In this document: piece after piece, positions 12,103-23,318 of the stretch | Layout of the letters: each line of letters starts with the position of its first letter | Position numbering within the stretch: position 1 is the first letter of the stretch | Source: Schistocephalus solidus | Taxonomy: Eukaryota > Platyhelminthes > Cestoda > Diphyllobothriidea > Diphyllobothriidae | Assembly: GCA_017591395.1 (NCBI GenBank) | Contig: WEDG01005431.1 | Coordinates: 1-64,000 of the forward strand | DNA: 64,000 bases | Reading direction: 5' to 3' | The notes under the pieces: generated by a model | What the model saw: only the letters and a program-made list of their open reading frames with translations | Told to the model about the DNA's origin: nothing | Database searches by the model: none | Position numbers and translations under genes: made by a program

Positions 12103-12415
12103 TGGCCCTACACCTGGACCAATACGAGGGCCTGATCAGGGTACAATTGACGTTTTTGGGAATGTGCGCCCATAAAATATACCACCCATGGGGCTTGGTG
12201 ACACACCTAGGCGCATGCTCACGTCACACCTGCGTCCGATGCAGCCTCCACTGCTGTTGACTCTCTAATGAAGCCACGCTCATGTGGGCGAAGTAGGAGA
12301 GAAGGCGGTAGATTATGAGCAAGTCTATAATCACTATACACTAATTCAAACGCCTGTCATGGTCCCTACACTCACCCGCACCTTTGACTTAATCAAAAAT
12401 GACGGTCGAACTGTG
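12103..12415 (+). mobile_element. tRNA-derived SINE with LINE-like 3' tail (diverged copy)
   Basis: This stretch aligns by eye, with many mismatches, to the SINE at 35932-36285. Shared landmarks in order are TGGACCAATA near the start, the CCATAAAA phrase, ACACCTAGGCGCATGCTCAC, the GTAGGAGAGAAGGCGGTAG block, ACTAATTCA, the GTCCCTACAC phrase and the closing GACGGTCGAACTGTG. It is the most diverged full-length copy seen here, so probably old. Confidence 0.55.
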
Positions 12416-12889
12416 CTTTTTGAGTGGCTATTCTTTCGACCCCAGGACTCCTAAAAGCAGGCCCTTATGCAACTTCATAAACTTCTAATTGAATAAATCC
12501 CACCGAAGCTCTTTTTTGGGCGACTCGAAGCGATAATGAAATGTAAAGATGAATAAATGCCTTGCCGTTGATTGTGGCATCACCTTTTCTGTGACTTTCG
12601 TTGTTGAAGTCACCTAATTGCTCACAAAATCTAGCAGAGATGGAAGAAATAACGTGTTTGATTTTTTGTTCTGTCTGCTGCTAGGCTGCAGCTTTGCAAT
12701 CCTGCTTGCCCAACTGGCCGTAGGTAAAACCTTGACCACATCTTGGTCGCCCGAGACCCTGAGGAAGTATACGTTTTCCCACTCATAACTGAGGCATTAT
12801 CAGGCGTGTGCGTATCCATGTGCGCACATCAAAGCGTCAGGTAAAAACACTTCACATATGGCCTCATTATAGCACCACATTCCTGTCCC

Positions 12890-13060
12890 GTTCGCCATCT
12901 CGGACACTGGACCCACCACAAGAGGACATTGCTAGGGCCCAGTGGACGATCGCCATCACTGCCAACCTCTCTCCCTCACTGATCGCACATTCCAGTCACA
13001 TATCTTACTGGTAGGACACTTGCGAATCCGCTTGGCAGCGTGGTTGAAAAACTACGGCAG
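12890..13060 (+). mobile_element. Remnant of LINE C2H2 finger region
   Basis: The bases around 12980-13035 can be read as TDRTFQSHILLVGHLRIR, which matches the second C2H2 finger of the RTE-like LINE family (CDRTFTSRIGLVRHLRIH at 34810-34870 on the minus strand). The first cysteine pair is lost. The Ser/Thr-rich linker upstream of the finger is only faintly recognisable. It is a short non-coding relic. Confidence 0.4.
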
Positions 13061-13339
13061 CAGCCCAGAATGACACCCGTCACATTCCTAGCGAATGCTG
13101 CGCCATCGCATTCAACCGCTGAAAGTATGCGCATATAGCGAAATTGTCGTCCAAACCTCATCAAATGACCACAAAACAGTGGGAGTTTGAAGCTGACTAA
13201 AGTGGACAGTGATGTGCGTCTTAAAATACGTGGGAATTATTGTAGAGGACTAACTTGAAGGAGATACTTGTCGCGAAGAACGTCGCTGCTTTAGGAGTCC
13301 TCGCATGCATGCAGCATTAACACCAACACTGGCTCACGG

Positions 13340-13960
13340 ACGATCACGATGACGACGAAGAAACCCGATACCTGCACTCTGAGGGAAACAAACTGCGGGC
13401 AACCTATTCCGACAACAAGACAAATGTCAGTTTTTCTGATGCAGAAGTGTTTTAAGAGGAGGCCTAGAAAAATTCAAATGTTTAGTTACCTTGCAACGGC
13501 GAAGAAATCCAAGGATACATCAACCAAATTAGGGTGAATAATTTCTTCGCAGCGGTTTTCACCCTAAAGGACTGTGCCAATACTCACGGAAAACGGTGTC
13601 AACCTGGTTTCGAAGTCTTAAATTCTGAATCTCCTGGGCCGAGCAGGCTAAAAAGTCCTCAATCGTACGTCAACAATTTATGGAGGAACCAGTAACTGCC
13701 TTCTTAAAGTAGACCTTTATATACCGCCCTCCCTATGTGGAACAATCAAAACCCAACCCAAGCCAACGTCACCCGAAATCCGTGGGTACTGCGGCATCCA
13801 ACTCGTGGGCAAGCTAAATCTATTGCTTAAGGCGATATGGTGACTTCGGCGTATTCCACAATGCGTCAAAGATCCAGCTAATTTTGATCTCTACAGAAGA
13901 AAGGGGACAAACCTACCTTCGATAATTAGCGATAATCTGATAGATTAGCGTCTGCTTAAC
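13340..13960 (+). mobile_element. Old RTE-like LINE fragment before and into RT fingers
   Basis: A broken frame contains EEIQGYINQIRVNNFFAAV near 13505-13560. This parallels DEIQGYANRNEMKKHFKAI of the nearly full-length LINE at 30955-31000. Further on, VPQCVKDPANFDLYRRKG (about 13855-13905) parallels VPQDFKDATIVHLYKRKG of that element. The spacing and order match the region between the endonuclease and RT fingers. The copy has many stops and is a fossil. No finger or nuclease region is contiguous with it. Confidence 0.5.
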
Positions 13961-16900
13961 TGATGGCATATGCTTCCTTACAGAACCAAAAAAGGCTTGT
14001 AGGCAAGATGGTGGGGTAAGCAGTTCGAACGGTGCCTGAGTAAGGTGCTTTGTGAAATAGCGCTCAGCTGCGCTGGGATTTTTCGTAGTAACGAAAACGC
14101 TTAACCGGCTTTTGGGGCATAATGGTCGGCAGCTTCGAAAGGTTTCAGGACAGACAGTCCGGAAAGCATTGCTGGCACTGTTGAATAGCTTTGACTTTTA
14201 TAGCTCTAAGCCATGTGGCCCATCGGTATAGAGCAAACAACTGGAGTCTAGATGATGTCCCCGGACCAACCGTTTAGCAATTCGCAACGAATTTGAGGTA
14301 ATAAGAACCGACTTAGTAACTTGGAAAAATTCTTCACTATGTTCATTTCCTTAGACATGCAGGAAGAATGCTGGCTTTAAGAAATGGGAACTGCGAGAAA
14401 ACTAGCGAACTGAATGCTTCTGACTTGCGGTGAACGGCGCTAGTGCCCGCTCCCCTCCCCTCACCCATCCGCTCATCCTGTCATCGAATTAGGTCGTTGA
14501 GTGCCACTATAATCTGGTTGAAGTATTTAGCCCGTCTTCTCACAACCTGTGACAGCTGAATCTGTCCTTGTCCAAAACTGGGGTCATGTTGTCTATCTGT
14601 CCGAACGCAGACCTATATTCTGTATAATGAATTTCCGGTCAGACGTCCGAGCTTCAAACAGCTTTCGGTCTGCTATTTCACCGGCCAGTGCCCACCAGTT
14701 TATGCTCTCGTGATGAGGAACCAGTTCTATGTGGGTGGTGAGGACACGAAGGTTGTGACTTTAGTACTTTGAAGACACTGATTTTAACGGGGGAAAATAT
14801 AAACCTCATAAACCTACACGAATAAACCGCTCCACAAACGAAGCAGGAAGAACCAATAATCATCCCTCCACGATTGTCTCTGTACGCGAAAGCTGGGTTC
14901 CGAACATAAAACTACTTTACACAGATGGGTAGATAACACCATGCAGATGTCCAATTATCGCTGGAATTACTCATTAGTAACCCAGGCGACTGATGTCATT
15001 GGCTGTTAAGAAATGGTCAAGGGCCATCCTATTGTTATGTAGAAGGAGCATAAAGGATTTCATAACCACACACCCTAATCGCATGGGCTTTCGTAAACCC
15101 AGATGTTCTGTGTTTCCTAAACCAGGACGAACGCGAAAACACACCAAATGCCATGGCACAGCATAAATGTTCTACAGCCCACGAGTCACCGTAAATGAGT
15201 CTGTCGTATCAATGAGTAGGTTAACGCGGATGAGTGGCACTTGTACGAAGTAAGTAACTGAAATGTCATTTCAACCGTCGGAAAGAAGGATGTTCATTGC
15301 GTGCTCCACGACCTGATGGGCACAGGACGGTGACATGCGCGTGAATTCATCTTTAGAGATAGGAGACTTTTGCAGTATCTACTACACTCTCCTCCCTCAC
15401 GCACCTAGGCCCGATGAAAAGAATAAACCAGGGGGAGCGGAGGTGGGCTTGTGCACGGTGGCTGACAAATCTAAGCGGCCCGTCCAGAAGTGCCAGCCAC
15501 GCCTGGTTTGTGTACAGTGCTCTCTTCGGAACTCTCATCCACATGGAACCAGAGCCAACCACTGGAAGCAATTGAGATCGAGGCTATGGTGGCAGCAGAC
15601 TTCAAAAAGGCAAATGGATGATTTCGTGTGTGACATTTTTCCCATGATATACTCACTACCCTTTGACCCAATGATTTTGACATTGCTGCAAGGTATATGC
15701 TACTTACACAATATAAGTAGTCTTTAAGGTAAATTTTTTTATTAGTTTACTGGGGTACAGAAAAGTTGGTCGGGATTAAGACTGGTAGAAGTAAAGTACT
15801 CAAAAGATGCTGCCAGATTTTTAGTACAAATAGTTTCTTTGTCATGAGTGGCATAAAACTGTGCACCGATTAATTCGCGCAAGGCTGAGGTTTCCATGCT
15901 ACTCGAACAGAGATAACTCGGAAAGCAAGCAAGGAAATTCTGCGGTAAGACCGAATGATGAGCCAAACTCTTTCCAGCTGTATCAGTCAACATCAAATAT
16001 CGATGAAACCCTTGTATGCATTATGCATCTACCAGAGTGGGCAACGATGCAAAAGGGCATTTTCGGCCGGCAAGAAATACCCAAATGTGGTTTTAGGCTA
16101 CTGACATGCATAATAATCTTATGGTAATTCGTGCACGCTATAATATCGAAAGATTATCCTTTAAATCAACTGTTGGAATTCCTTTACTTCAGCAAGACTA
16201 ATTTTTCCACGAATTACCATTAATATATTAGTTCAATCGTAGTTTACATGCGGACTTAATTATTCAATGGGCAGGTCGGGATAAATAACGGTTTATTTAA
16301 ATTTTATATTTATTGAAAAGTTTCGTTTCGGTCCTGTAAAGTTTAATATTATGTCACGTTTCAAGATGCTGAAATGTTTGCCCAAGTAGTGCGGCTCCTA
16401 TGCGCGTGCCAACACCTCATTCGAGGTGTACTCCAAATTTCATATTTATTATAGAATTGTACAAGTGGTATGCCAGCTAGCCTATCTCATGAAAATTAAA
16501 CCGTAATTCGGACATGTGTTTCCGATTCAGTGGAATTTTCAAATTTACTAGCGTGCAGCATAATTACAAGGTATTTCAGTTACGCAAGTAACCTGGCTTT
16601 TTAGTGCGTCCCTATTCGGCTGCCTGCAGAAGCTTAGCCCGGGCATCTTCTGCACTTCGGTGATTATCCAGATGACATCCGCGATGCCCTCCGTTTGGAC
16701 ACCCTGCCCCCTCCCCAAGGGAGACAGTTTTTTTCTCCAAAATATAACTGAGAGTTTTTTTCGCTGTCTGCTCTTTTTTAACTATGTTCCACCCAGTTGG
16801 CTCATATCAATTGGCCTCGTCAACATCCCGAGATACTATTTATTTGATACCACAACTCGCATGTACAAATATGGAATTTAAAGGTAACTCACCTATATCG

Positions 16901-17620
16901 CTCTCAAATATACTAATACTGAACTATGATAAGTTAAGTATTATACATTGGTTCCATTGGTTTGAGATGTCCATGTAAATGAAAATATATTCTATGGAAA
17001 ATATCCACAAGATATTTCTACTTATACTGACTTGGTCGCATACTACGTCCTCCCAAATTTATCTACCGCAAATTTTATCATGCGGTTTATAAAAGTTTGT
17101 GGTTAGGATATGTTTTAAAACCATTAATTGCCTGTTCGCACAACAGCATCTGTTTCTTAAGGCCGCTTACGGTTCATCGTTTGAAGGAGACGTAACTTGC
17201 TACCAAACGAGCACGTGAAGGAATTTTTATGTGCATACTTTCCACATAATATATTTGAGCTCATTTTACCTCATTTGAACTCATAATATGATCGAAACTC
17301 AAAAGGAAAATGCAGAATACATAAACAGAAATGTTTACCTGTTGTGAGTTTTCGCACATTATGAATATAAATATGTACTATTAACGAAATTTTTCAGGTA
17401 AAAAGACCTGCTTGCCTGTAGACATGGAAAAACAGTAAAAATAATTTGCGCTCTTTAAGCAGTCGCTTTTTACCATAGGAATTTGCGTGCGACGACGTCC
17501 TGGACGGAAAGAGTTAACTCGGAACTAAGCCGCATACTAACCAGCCTCACAATCTCACTCAGGTTATCCTTTCTAGTTAAACACAATTTTTTTAAAACTA
17601 TTTTTAAGGATTACACACAC
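13961..17620. other. Long stretch with no recognised gene
   Basis: About 3.6 kb with no convincing coding domain, RNA gene or named repeat. Longest open frames are around 130 codons (15335-15727) and lack family motifs or coding texture, so I do not call them. The 16.1-17.4 kb part is AT-rich. Confidence 0.5.
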
Positions 17621-17639
17621 TATTACAGCATTACAGACA

Positions 17640-17795
17640 AAAACAAGGGAGACCGGAATGCCATTTCTGGCTTATTAACTATCATCAGCCAACCACACCC
17701 AAGCTCCGGTGTTGCCGCCCCCTGAGGATCGAACCCACGACTTGTTGGTTAGAAGTTCAACACCCTAACCATTTTGCCCCAGACTTGTTGTTCTG
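17640..17795 (-). mobile_element. tRNA-derived SINE with Arg-like head and CTGATGA...GAAA tail
   Basis: On the minus strand an A-box-like region (AAAATGGTTAGGGTGTTGA) is followed by ACTTCTAACC. It then has a strong B box, GTGGGTTCGATCC (17729-17741 on the plus strand as its complement). The CTTCTAA loop resembles tRNA-Arg(TCT), but the stems are imperfect, so this is a SINE head, not a tRNA gene. Downstream the element reads CTGATGA (17682-17688) and CCAGAAATGGC (17660-17670). This tail is shared with repeats at 58196-58525 and 59970-60300 and, more weakly, at 50256-50440. Confidence 0.55.
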
Positions 17796-18876
17796 TCGGT
17801 TGCGACCCAGTATGCAGCCAGTGGGAGATGGGTGCTCATCATCGCGTTGCACGATACCCTCTTCGGTTTGTGCCTTGCCACTCATTTTCGAGCCCTGCCA
17901 GTAGTCGCACAGTAGCAATTATCATAAGCAGGAGAACATTACCGATAAAATCAAGAGATACGGCAGTTATTATTCATTGTTTGATCGTCAAGAGTGACGA
18001 GGTCAAACGCTGTCATGCGAGGTAGGCCCAGAAATGGTGACTTGGGCATGAAAAGTGAAATGGACTTTCGAACGATTGCGCGCGCTCTCTCTCTCTCATT
18101 CTTTCTTCCTACACTTGCGGGTCATGAAGGCAATATAGAGTCAAGATGAAACGGAAGACAACGTGGGTGGCAATTCTACTGAGGATGACTGTATTCAACT
18201 AAAATTATTGCATAAATATTAGAGCCAGAACTGCCGATTTCTGTTTTAACGAAATGACTAGCAAATTGTTCCAACCAGTGGCCATTTACATACTGACTCC
18301 TCCCAATGGGATCTTCATAATTGCCTGGAGATCTTTTTAGTCGATGATCGTCATACCAACGTGGGATTTTTCTCTGTGCTTTTCAGTACTGCAATCCCTC
18401 TATGTGACCTCAAATGATGTTTCGTGATCCCCAACTTCTTTTGTTTGTACGGGAACTGGCACTTTGATGCCACGTGCACTGCAAACTTTTACCTTTCGCA
18501 GAGTCTGACCTGTCTGCATTTGCAGTTTGCAGAAGCAGGGAGCTTGCTTACTTTTACGTCTGTGGTTCTTGGTGAATATGGTTAAACTGACAGGTTTTCC
18601 TTATTCCCTGGTTAAGTTAACCCTCAAATTTGGCGATGTTGGGGGCTGGCGGTCATGAGTCCTGTCTGGTCGTATGGTTGTTAAGAAAGCATTGAATGAG
18701 GCATTAGTTGGCCCTTCATTTGGGGTTTTGTGTCATGTTTCGGATGCGTGGAAGTTTCCGTCGTTCGATAAGTGGTCACTATCACCTCCATGGTGAACAG
18801 TATTGGTACCGAAAACTAGCAGTCATGAGTTGTGACTAATTTCTAGTACTCAATTTATGGGTGGGCTCGCTCCTAC
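17796..18876. other. No gene recognised
   Basis: I see only a short CT microsatellite near 18085-18100. No domain-bearing frame or recognisable element is present. Confidence 0.45.
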
Positions 18877-19190
18877 AACGGGCCAGGTGGTCGATGCGTT
18901 GAGGCACTACGAGAGCCGGATCAGGTTACAGCAGGCGTTATTGGGAATACGCAACCATAAAAATGCTCCCCACGAGGTTTGATGGTACGCCTAGGAGCAG
19001 GCTCACGCCACGCCTCCGGTGCTCTTAACTTTTTCATAACACCGCGCCCAGATGGATGAAGCAGGAAAGTGGGTGGTAGGTGGTGCGCAAGTGTACATCA
19101 CTACATACTTATTCACTTGCAAGTCACCGTCCCTGCACTCAACCTGCTGGGGGCACACGGAGGATCTAGTCAAAAACGATGGCTCTATCG
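18877..19190 (+). mobile_element. tRNA-derived SINE with LINE-like 3' tail
   Basis: The copy begins ACGGGCCAGGTGGTCGATGC, matching the SINE head at 36285, and keeps AGGCGTTATT and CCATAAAAATG. It enters the LINE-shared tail at TGGTACGCCTAGG and ends with GCAAGTCACCGTCCCTGCAC followed by CACACGG...AACGATGG...CTATCG. It is full length in layout (about 315 bp) and moderately diverged. The tail is the same 3' end used by the RTE-like LINEs at 25 and 36 kb. Confidence 0.65.
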
Positions 19191-19700
19191 TCACTTCGTT
19201 TTGTACAAAGCTCTGAGAAGGGCTTTATTGCGCCTTCCATTTCGGGGTACGTGTCATGACTGGGATTAATTTGTGAAAAGTTTGGTCGTAGACTGCTCAA
19301 AAGTGGTTATTATAAACTCAATTAAGAAAAAGGCTTAGATCATATGACCAAAAGAAACATGTATTCTACCTCATGAAACGTGACGTTCAGTTTACGAAAT
19401 GCAGTGGGTTGCGCCTCAAAGGAAAAGCTCTGATTTTGAATTGTGTGACCACAATTTTGGAACAATCGTTGCGTAAATTACATAAATAAAACTGCCAAAA
19501 TAGTAATTGGAATATTTCGACAAGTCATCATCTGAAAAAAACTACTGTTTGCGCTAGGGCAGGATTATGTATTTGTAGGGAATATGATCCGGACTCTATT
19601 CATAAATGACACAGTGCTGGTATCAGAATGAGAATAAGACAAAACATGGAATATGAATCTCACCTCGTAATACAGATGGTCTTAATAAGAAGTACACGCG
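19191..19700. other. No gene recognised
   Basis: Nothing coding is visible. It separates the SINE from the 3' end of the minus-strand PLE. Confidence 0.45.
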
Positions 19701-20800
19701 ATCACTGGACAAGAACTTTATTCGTCTAACGTTTCGGATTTCTGCCCGAACCCATCTTCAAAGAGAGAATCAGCTACGGGGGCCTTGCGCAAACCCAAAC
19801 ATTAAATCCAAACTTATGCTTAATCCTTATCCTTACCTATCAGGAACCATGAACGTAACCCTGGACACCCGTCATATATATAGTAATTCGGCTAACCTGT
19901 CTTCCGGCTCACAGCAGTGCGTCTCAAACGCCCATATAGCGTCCTTACGTAACTGTGTTTGTGGCTGATTGGGTGGTTGCTGTAGAGTTCTGTACTTGCA
20001 ACGTATTTGTCGCTTCTCTGAACGCTTTGTTCTTTAGGGCACCACAGTCTTTGCGACAGACGAGGACATAGAGGAAGGCCAGCTGGTGGTTTTTCTTCCT
20101 CGTCCATCGTAAATTTTATGTCCGGGAAGACGCTGTTAAAATGTTCTTTGAACGTGACCACCTGATCCCGTTCGATGACGACGTCAAACGTGAAGTACGT
20201 CCTGAGACAGAACTTCAGGAGCTGAAGGACTTGGGTATATCTGAGGCGATTCTCGGTTGCATCGTATTTGATTCGTAGGATTAGTTCAACGGTCTCGACT
20301 GCTAGGTTCTGCGGAATATAAGTAAATAGGGACGTGACATCAAAAGATACCATGATGTCTCCAAGAATTGTGTGGAGGAGCTGACTATGGTGTCAGAATC
20401 AGCGGTCCAAAATGTGAGGCCACTTTGTCAGTCCGTACGTTGGAGTGCCTTTGAACGATACGATGGGTTGGTGAGGAGCACCCTCCTTGTGTAACTTAGG
20501 AAGGCCATAGAACAGGGCCAATGCCATGTCTTGGGTTCTCGCCATTCGTCGGTCGGTTGGCGTTATTGCACCCGAGTTCTCCAATGCCACCAAGTCGCAT
20601 GAATTTCGCGTGTCGGTGATTTTGCGGGAGTTTTTTTCGCATGGGACATAAAAGTGGTGATCCTCCAGTAAGTTTTTGGTTTTCTTACGATAGTCTGCTC
20701 TGTCTAATACGGTGGTGAAACACCCCTTGTCCGCGGGCTCGATGACGATGTCTCTGTCGGCCTTGAGTTCCCTTAATGTGTACGAAGTGCCTAAATCTGA
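19701..20800 (-). mobile_element. Penelope-like element, RT with core deleted
   Basis: Reading the minus strand, the N-terminal region DIVIEPADKGCFTTVLDRADY (about 20750-20690) leads to the RT fingers, FYGLPKLHKEGAPHQPIVSF (about 20510-20450) and TPTYGLTKWPHIL. Motif A is MVSFDVTSLFTYIP at 20353-20312. The frame then runs to FCLRTYFTFD and jumps directly to VVIERDQVVTFKEHFNS. Motif B (KGTPM.SPISG) and the YVDD catalytic box are therefore absent, at a junction near 20182/20183. The thumb follows (VFPDIKFTMDEE, a shifted LPFLD equivalent, SNHPISHKHSYVRTLYGR). No GIY-YIG domain follows. The element passes into a 3' region with a hammerhead-like hairpin and AATAAAGTTCTTG. It cannot encode an active RT. 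Confidence 0.8.
19725..19766 (-). ncRNA. Hammerhead-like hairpin at PLE 3' end (copy 2)
   Basis: The minus strand reads UUGAAGA, U, a GGGUUC/GAAAUCC stem II with one bulge, GAAAC, and a GUU cleavage triplet. AGACGAATAAAG follows. A 3-bp UCU/AGA stem I flanks the core. The first core base is U instead of C, which would lower activity. The hairpin sits at the 3' end of the minus-strand PLE, immediately before AATAAA. Confidence 0.4.
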
Positions 20801-20807
20801 TACTGCA

Positions 20808-20845
20808 TTTGATGGTTGGTTCGAGTCGGCATCCGAAACGTCAGG
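20808..20845 (+). ncRNA. Hammerhead-like hairpin, opposite strand at PLE 5' side (copy 3)
   Basis: The plus strand reads UUGAUGG, UUGGUUC, a short loop, GCAUCC, GAAAC and GUC, then AGGCGAATAAAGCTCTCGTCC. This is the same 3'-end phrase as in the other copies. Here it lies just beyond the truncated 5' end of the minus-strand PLE and points the other way. Two core positions are mutated and stem II is weak. Confidence 0.35.
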
Positions 20846-21954
20846 CGAATAAAGCTCTCGTCCAAGCGATCGTATATACTCCTTACCAGTGCCAAAATAT
20901 GTCAGCTACGCCAGAGTGCCGGCTTTTGAATACGTCTCATTCCAATTGCCTCCAAGCATATGCGATTCCCGCTAGCAGCTGAACACAAGTAATGCAATTT
21001 TATGACGTCAACAAATTATGCGTTCATTCAAATACGATTATTAGCAAACCTTTAGGCTTACATATGTGATCCATGCTTGCAGAGGAGTTAACCTCATTTA
21101 TTGTGAGCACGATAAGGTATTCTGCAGCTTGTTCTAAAAAATATTTTTTACCTTTATAGAGGAAGCAGTATTCCGTAAAAATATACAATATTTAAGGAGG
21201 AATGTTAAATTGAGTAAATTTTAAACAAGTGAATGTCGGTATACTCAGTTGGCAATTAACATTTTACGTTGTATTCAGCATCCTGTGATCATATTTCAGA
21301 CCTCTCAGTTTTGAGCGATCCTCAATCGTTTGTCTGAAAATGCAGTCTTCGGAAATGCACCCTTCCAACAGAAAAGATAAATATAACTTTTCATGTGCTC
21401 AGTAGTTAAAGATGGACGTGTCCATCAGCAGCAATTATAGACTTACAAAATGTTGTCGGCACGGTGGCGTACATCCTGCAGGCATTTTCCATTTAATTAC
21501 CCAGGGTTAATGCGTTTTTTCCTTTTGTATTTTTTTCTGCTTGTATTTGTATTTTGTAGAGTGTCTTGCTGCTAGAATTTCAGTGGCCTTAGACCTGTTG
21601 ATCTTGGCAAATACTCCACAGTTGCTTTTTGACCTACTTATTGGCCACCTAAACGATACCTGCGCGACTGTCTAAATTAAGTGGGGTGATATTAAATCTC
21701 GGTAAAAGTAAAATTTTGTTCAAAAAGTAGTGATGGTAAGGATGACATAATCTGGTGGCTTTTTGATAGAAAGATGCGTGGAGAGCTGAGCGTGCATGAA
21801 AATAACCCGTCCTGCACTTATTTTGTTTGCGGTCATTACGTTTAATTCAAATGCTCTTCCCGAAAAAGGAGGTTTTAACGTCACTGTCAAGTACGTGGAG
21901 TGAATCGCTCCCATTAAGGAGTAAGGACGGCTTGCGATCACCAACTGTAGTCGG
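20846..21954. other. No gene recognised
   Basis: AT-rich sequence between two PLE remnants. I see no domain-bearing frame. Confidence 0.45.
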
Positions 21955-23175
21955 TTTCGTCCTAGGAAGACAGGGCGCTTGCACTAGCGCCTTCTGAAAA
22001 CACAGAGTTGGGTTCTCCAGTCGTATAGTCACTGCCTCGGCTGTTGCTAGCACCAGTTGCATCGACTCGGTGATTAGCACCAACTAGTTATGCAAGAAAA
22101 GGACTCAAAATAGATCTGATGTCACCTCTACCTTGCCAGGCAGGTATGTTTTCACGTACCCTCTTTTCCAGGAACCTCGTTGTGCGGCCCGTGTATCTCG
22201 TGCAACAGGAGCAAGTGAAGGCGTAGATACTGATCGATGTAATCTTTAACGGTAGTAGGTCTTCGCTTCTCAAGTGTAGGAGGGTAGAGTTCATGAAAAA
22301 GATGCATAGGTTCACCGTGGGGAATGCGCTCCTGATCGTTATCGTCGTATGTCTTCTTACTAGTTCACTTGCTGCGTCCCCTAGAAAAAGCAGTCTTGTA
22401 AGCACGTCTTTCTTAGCTGCAGTTGCGAGGGTAGGCTTTCCAGTGCACTCCCTAATATTCCAGGTGACGAATCTCCCTTCGTGGCCATTTTCATTAGTTG
22501 TGTTCCGCAGCTGTTTGAGCTCTGCCTCAACAGTTTCAGGAGAACAGATGCACTGCACCCTAGGCACCAATCCCTGAACTACATTGCGTGGGTCAAAGAA
22601 ATTATTCAAATCTGCCACAATCCTCTACTAATTAATTGTGCCTGGTAGTCATCTGGTGGTTAATAGATTGATTGCTGAGAGCTCCTGCTTGGGCAGTCAG
22701 CTTACTGTATCAAAATTGGTGGATTCCATATGTTGCAGTAGGTTGGGCGGGTAACTTGACCCAAGTGTGATTAAACTCACGGATCCCAGTGGGGCCTCGT
22801 AGCTCAGTTGGCTAGATTGTTGGCTGTACTAAAGCTTTCCCCTTGCTGGCGTGGGTTCGAATCCCACCGAGACCGCCGAGTTTTTCACAAGTGAGTCAAA
22901 GGATTTAAGGAGAATGTAACTGTGAAAATTAATGCATTGTGTCTTCCAGGTTTTCTTTCGGAATACCCTACACATGATAGATCCTCCCACTTTCCTGCGC
23001 AGAAGGACCTCGGAGAACGTCAAACTCTACAGAAAAAATAGGTGGGTTGACCGGTCCATCAGAAAACCAACCGCAAAAGTTGAAGTGATTGGTGGTGTAC
23101 TTTAAGTGCGTTTTCTCGATCTTGCCAATGAAAATTTTAGCGAGAAATGGTCCAAGCACTGAACCGATCATCATT
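21955..23175 (-). mobile_element. Neptune-like Penelope element fragment with GIY-YIG
   Basis: On the minus strand a short RT piece at 23175-23030 reads MIGSVLGPFLAKIFIGKIEK (motif B type). A degraded catalytic region (NFCGWFSDG) follows it. After about 400 bp of broken sequence containing a tRNA-like insert, a 176-codon open frame (22618-22088) carries the connector LVRRHTTITIRSAFPTVNLC. It ends in a GIY-YIG-type nuclease: SISIYAFTCSCCTRYTGRTT and RFLEKRVRENIPAWQGRGD. Past its stop, homology resumes in another frame (AEAVTIRLENPTLCFQKALV, about 22045-21985). The GSVLGP box and CSC-x-RYTGRT nuclease differ from the other PLEs in this window, so this is a separate lineage. It is inactive. Confidence 0.7.
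22793..22874 (+). tRNA. tRNA-like unit, probably a SINE head or pseudo-tRNA
   Basis: GGCCTCG at 22793-22799 pairs with CGAGACC at 22868-22874, with one mismatch. The A box reads TAGCTCAGTTGG (22800-22811). The T arm is perfect: GTGGG/CCCAC around TTCGAAT (22851-22867). The D stem is decayed (GCTC against GATT). A GTACTAA anticodon loop would give ACT, and the variable region is long. These faults suggest a tRNA-derived element, not a working gene. It lies inside the Neptune-like PLE remnant. Confidence 0.45.
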
Positions 23176-23318
23176 ACTTTTACCTACCTGTATAACTAAC
23201 CTTTTCAGATATTATGTCGCACGCTATCAGAACCCGAGATAAGTCATTTTTTTCGAATTGAAAACCCTTCAGAATCACGATTGACGTTTCACGAGATAAC
23301 AACTTTAATGCACTTTGC

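Noticed and set aside
15335..15727. 130-codon plus-strand frame
   Set aside because: No recognisable motif, and an opposite-strand frame of similar quality overlaps it; likely chance.
22793..22874. Functional tRNA gene
   Set aside because: The D stem is broken, the nominal anticodon is ACT and the variable region is odd; better as a tRNA-derived unit.
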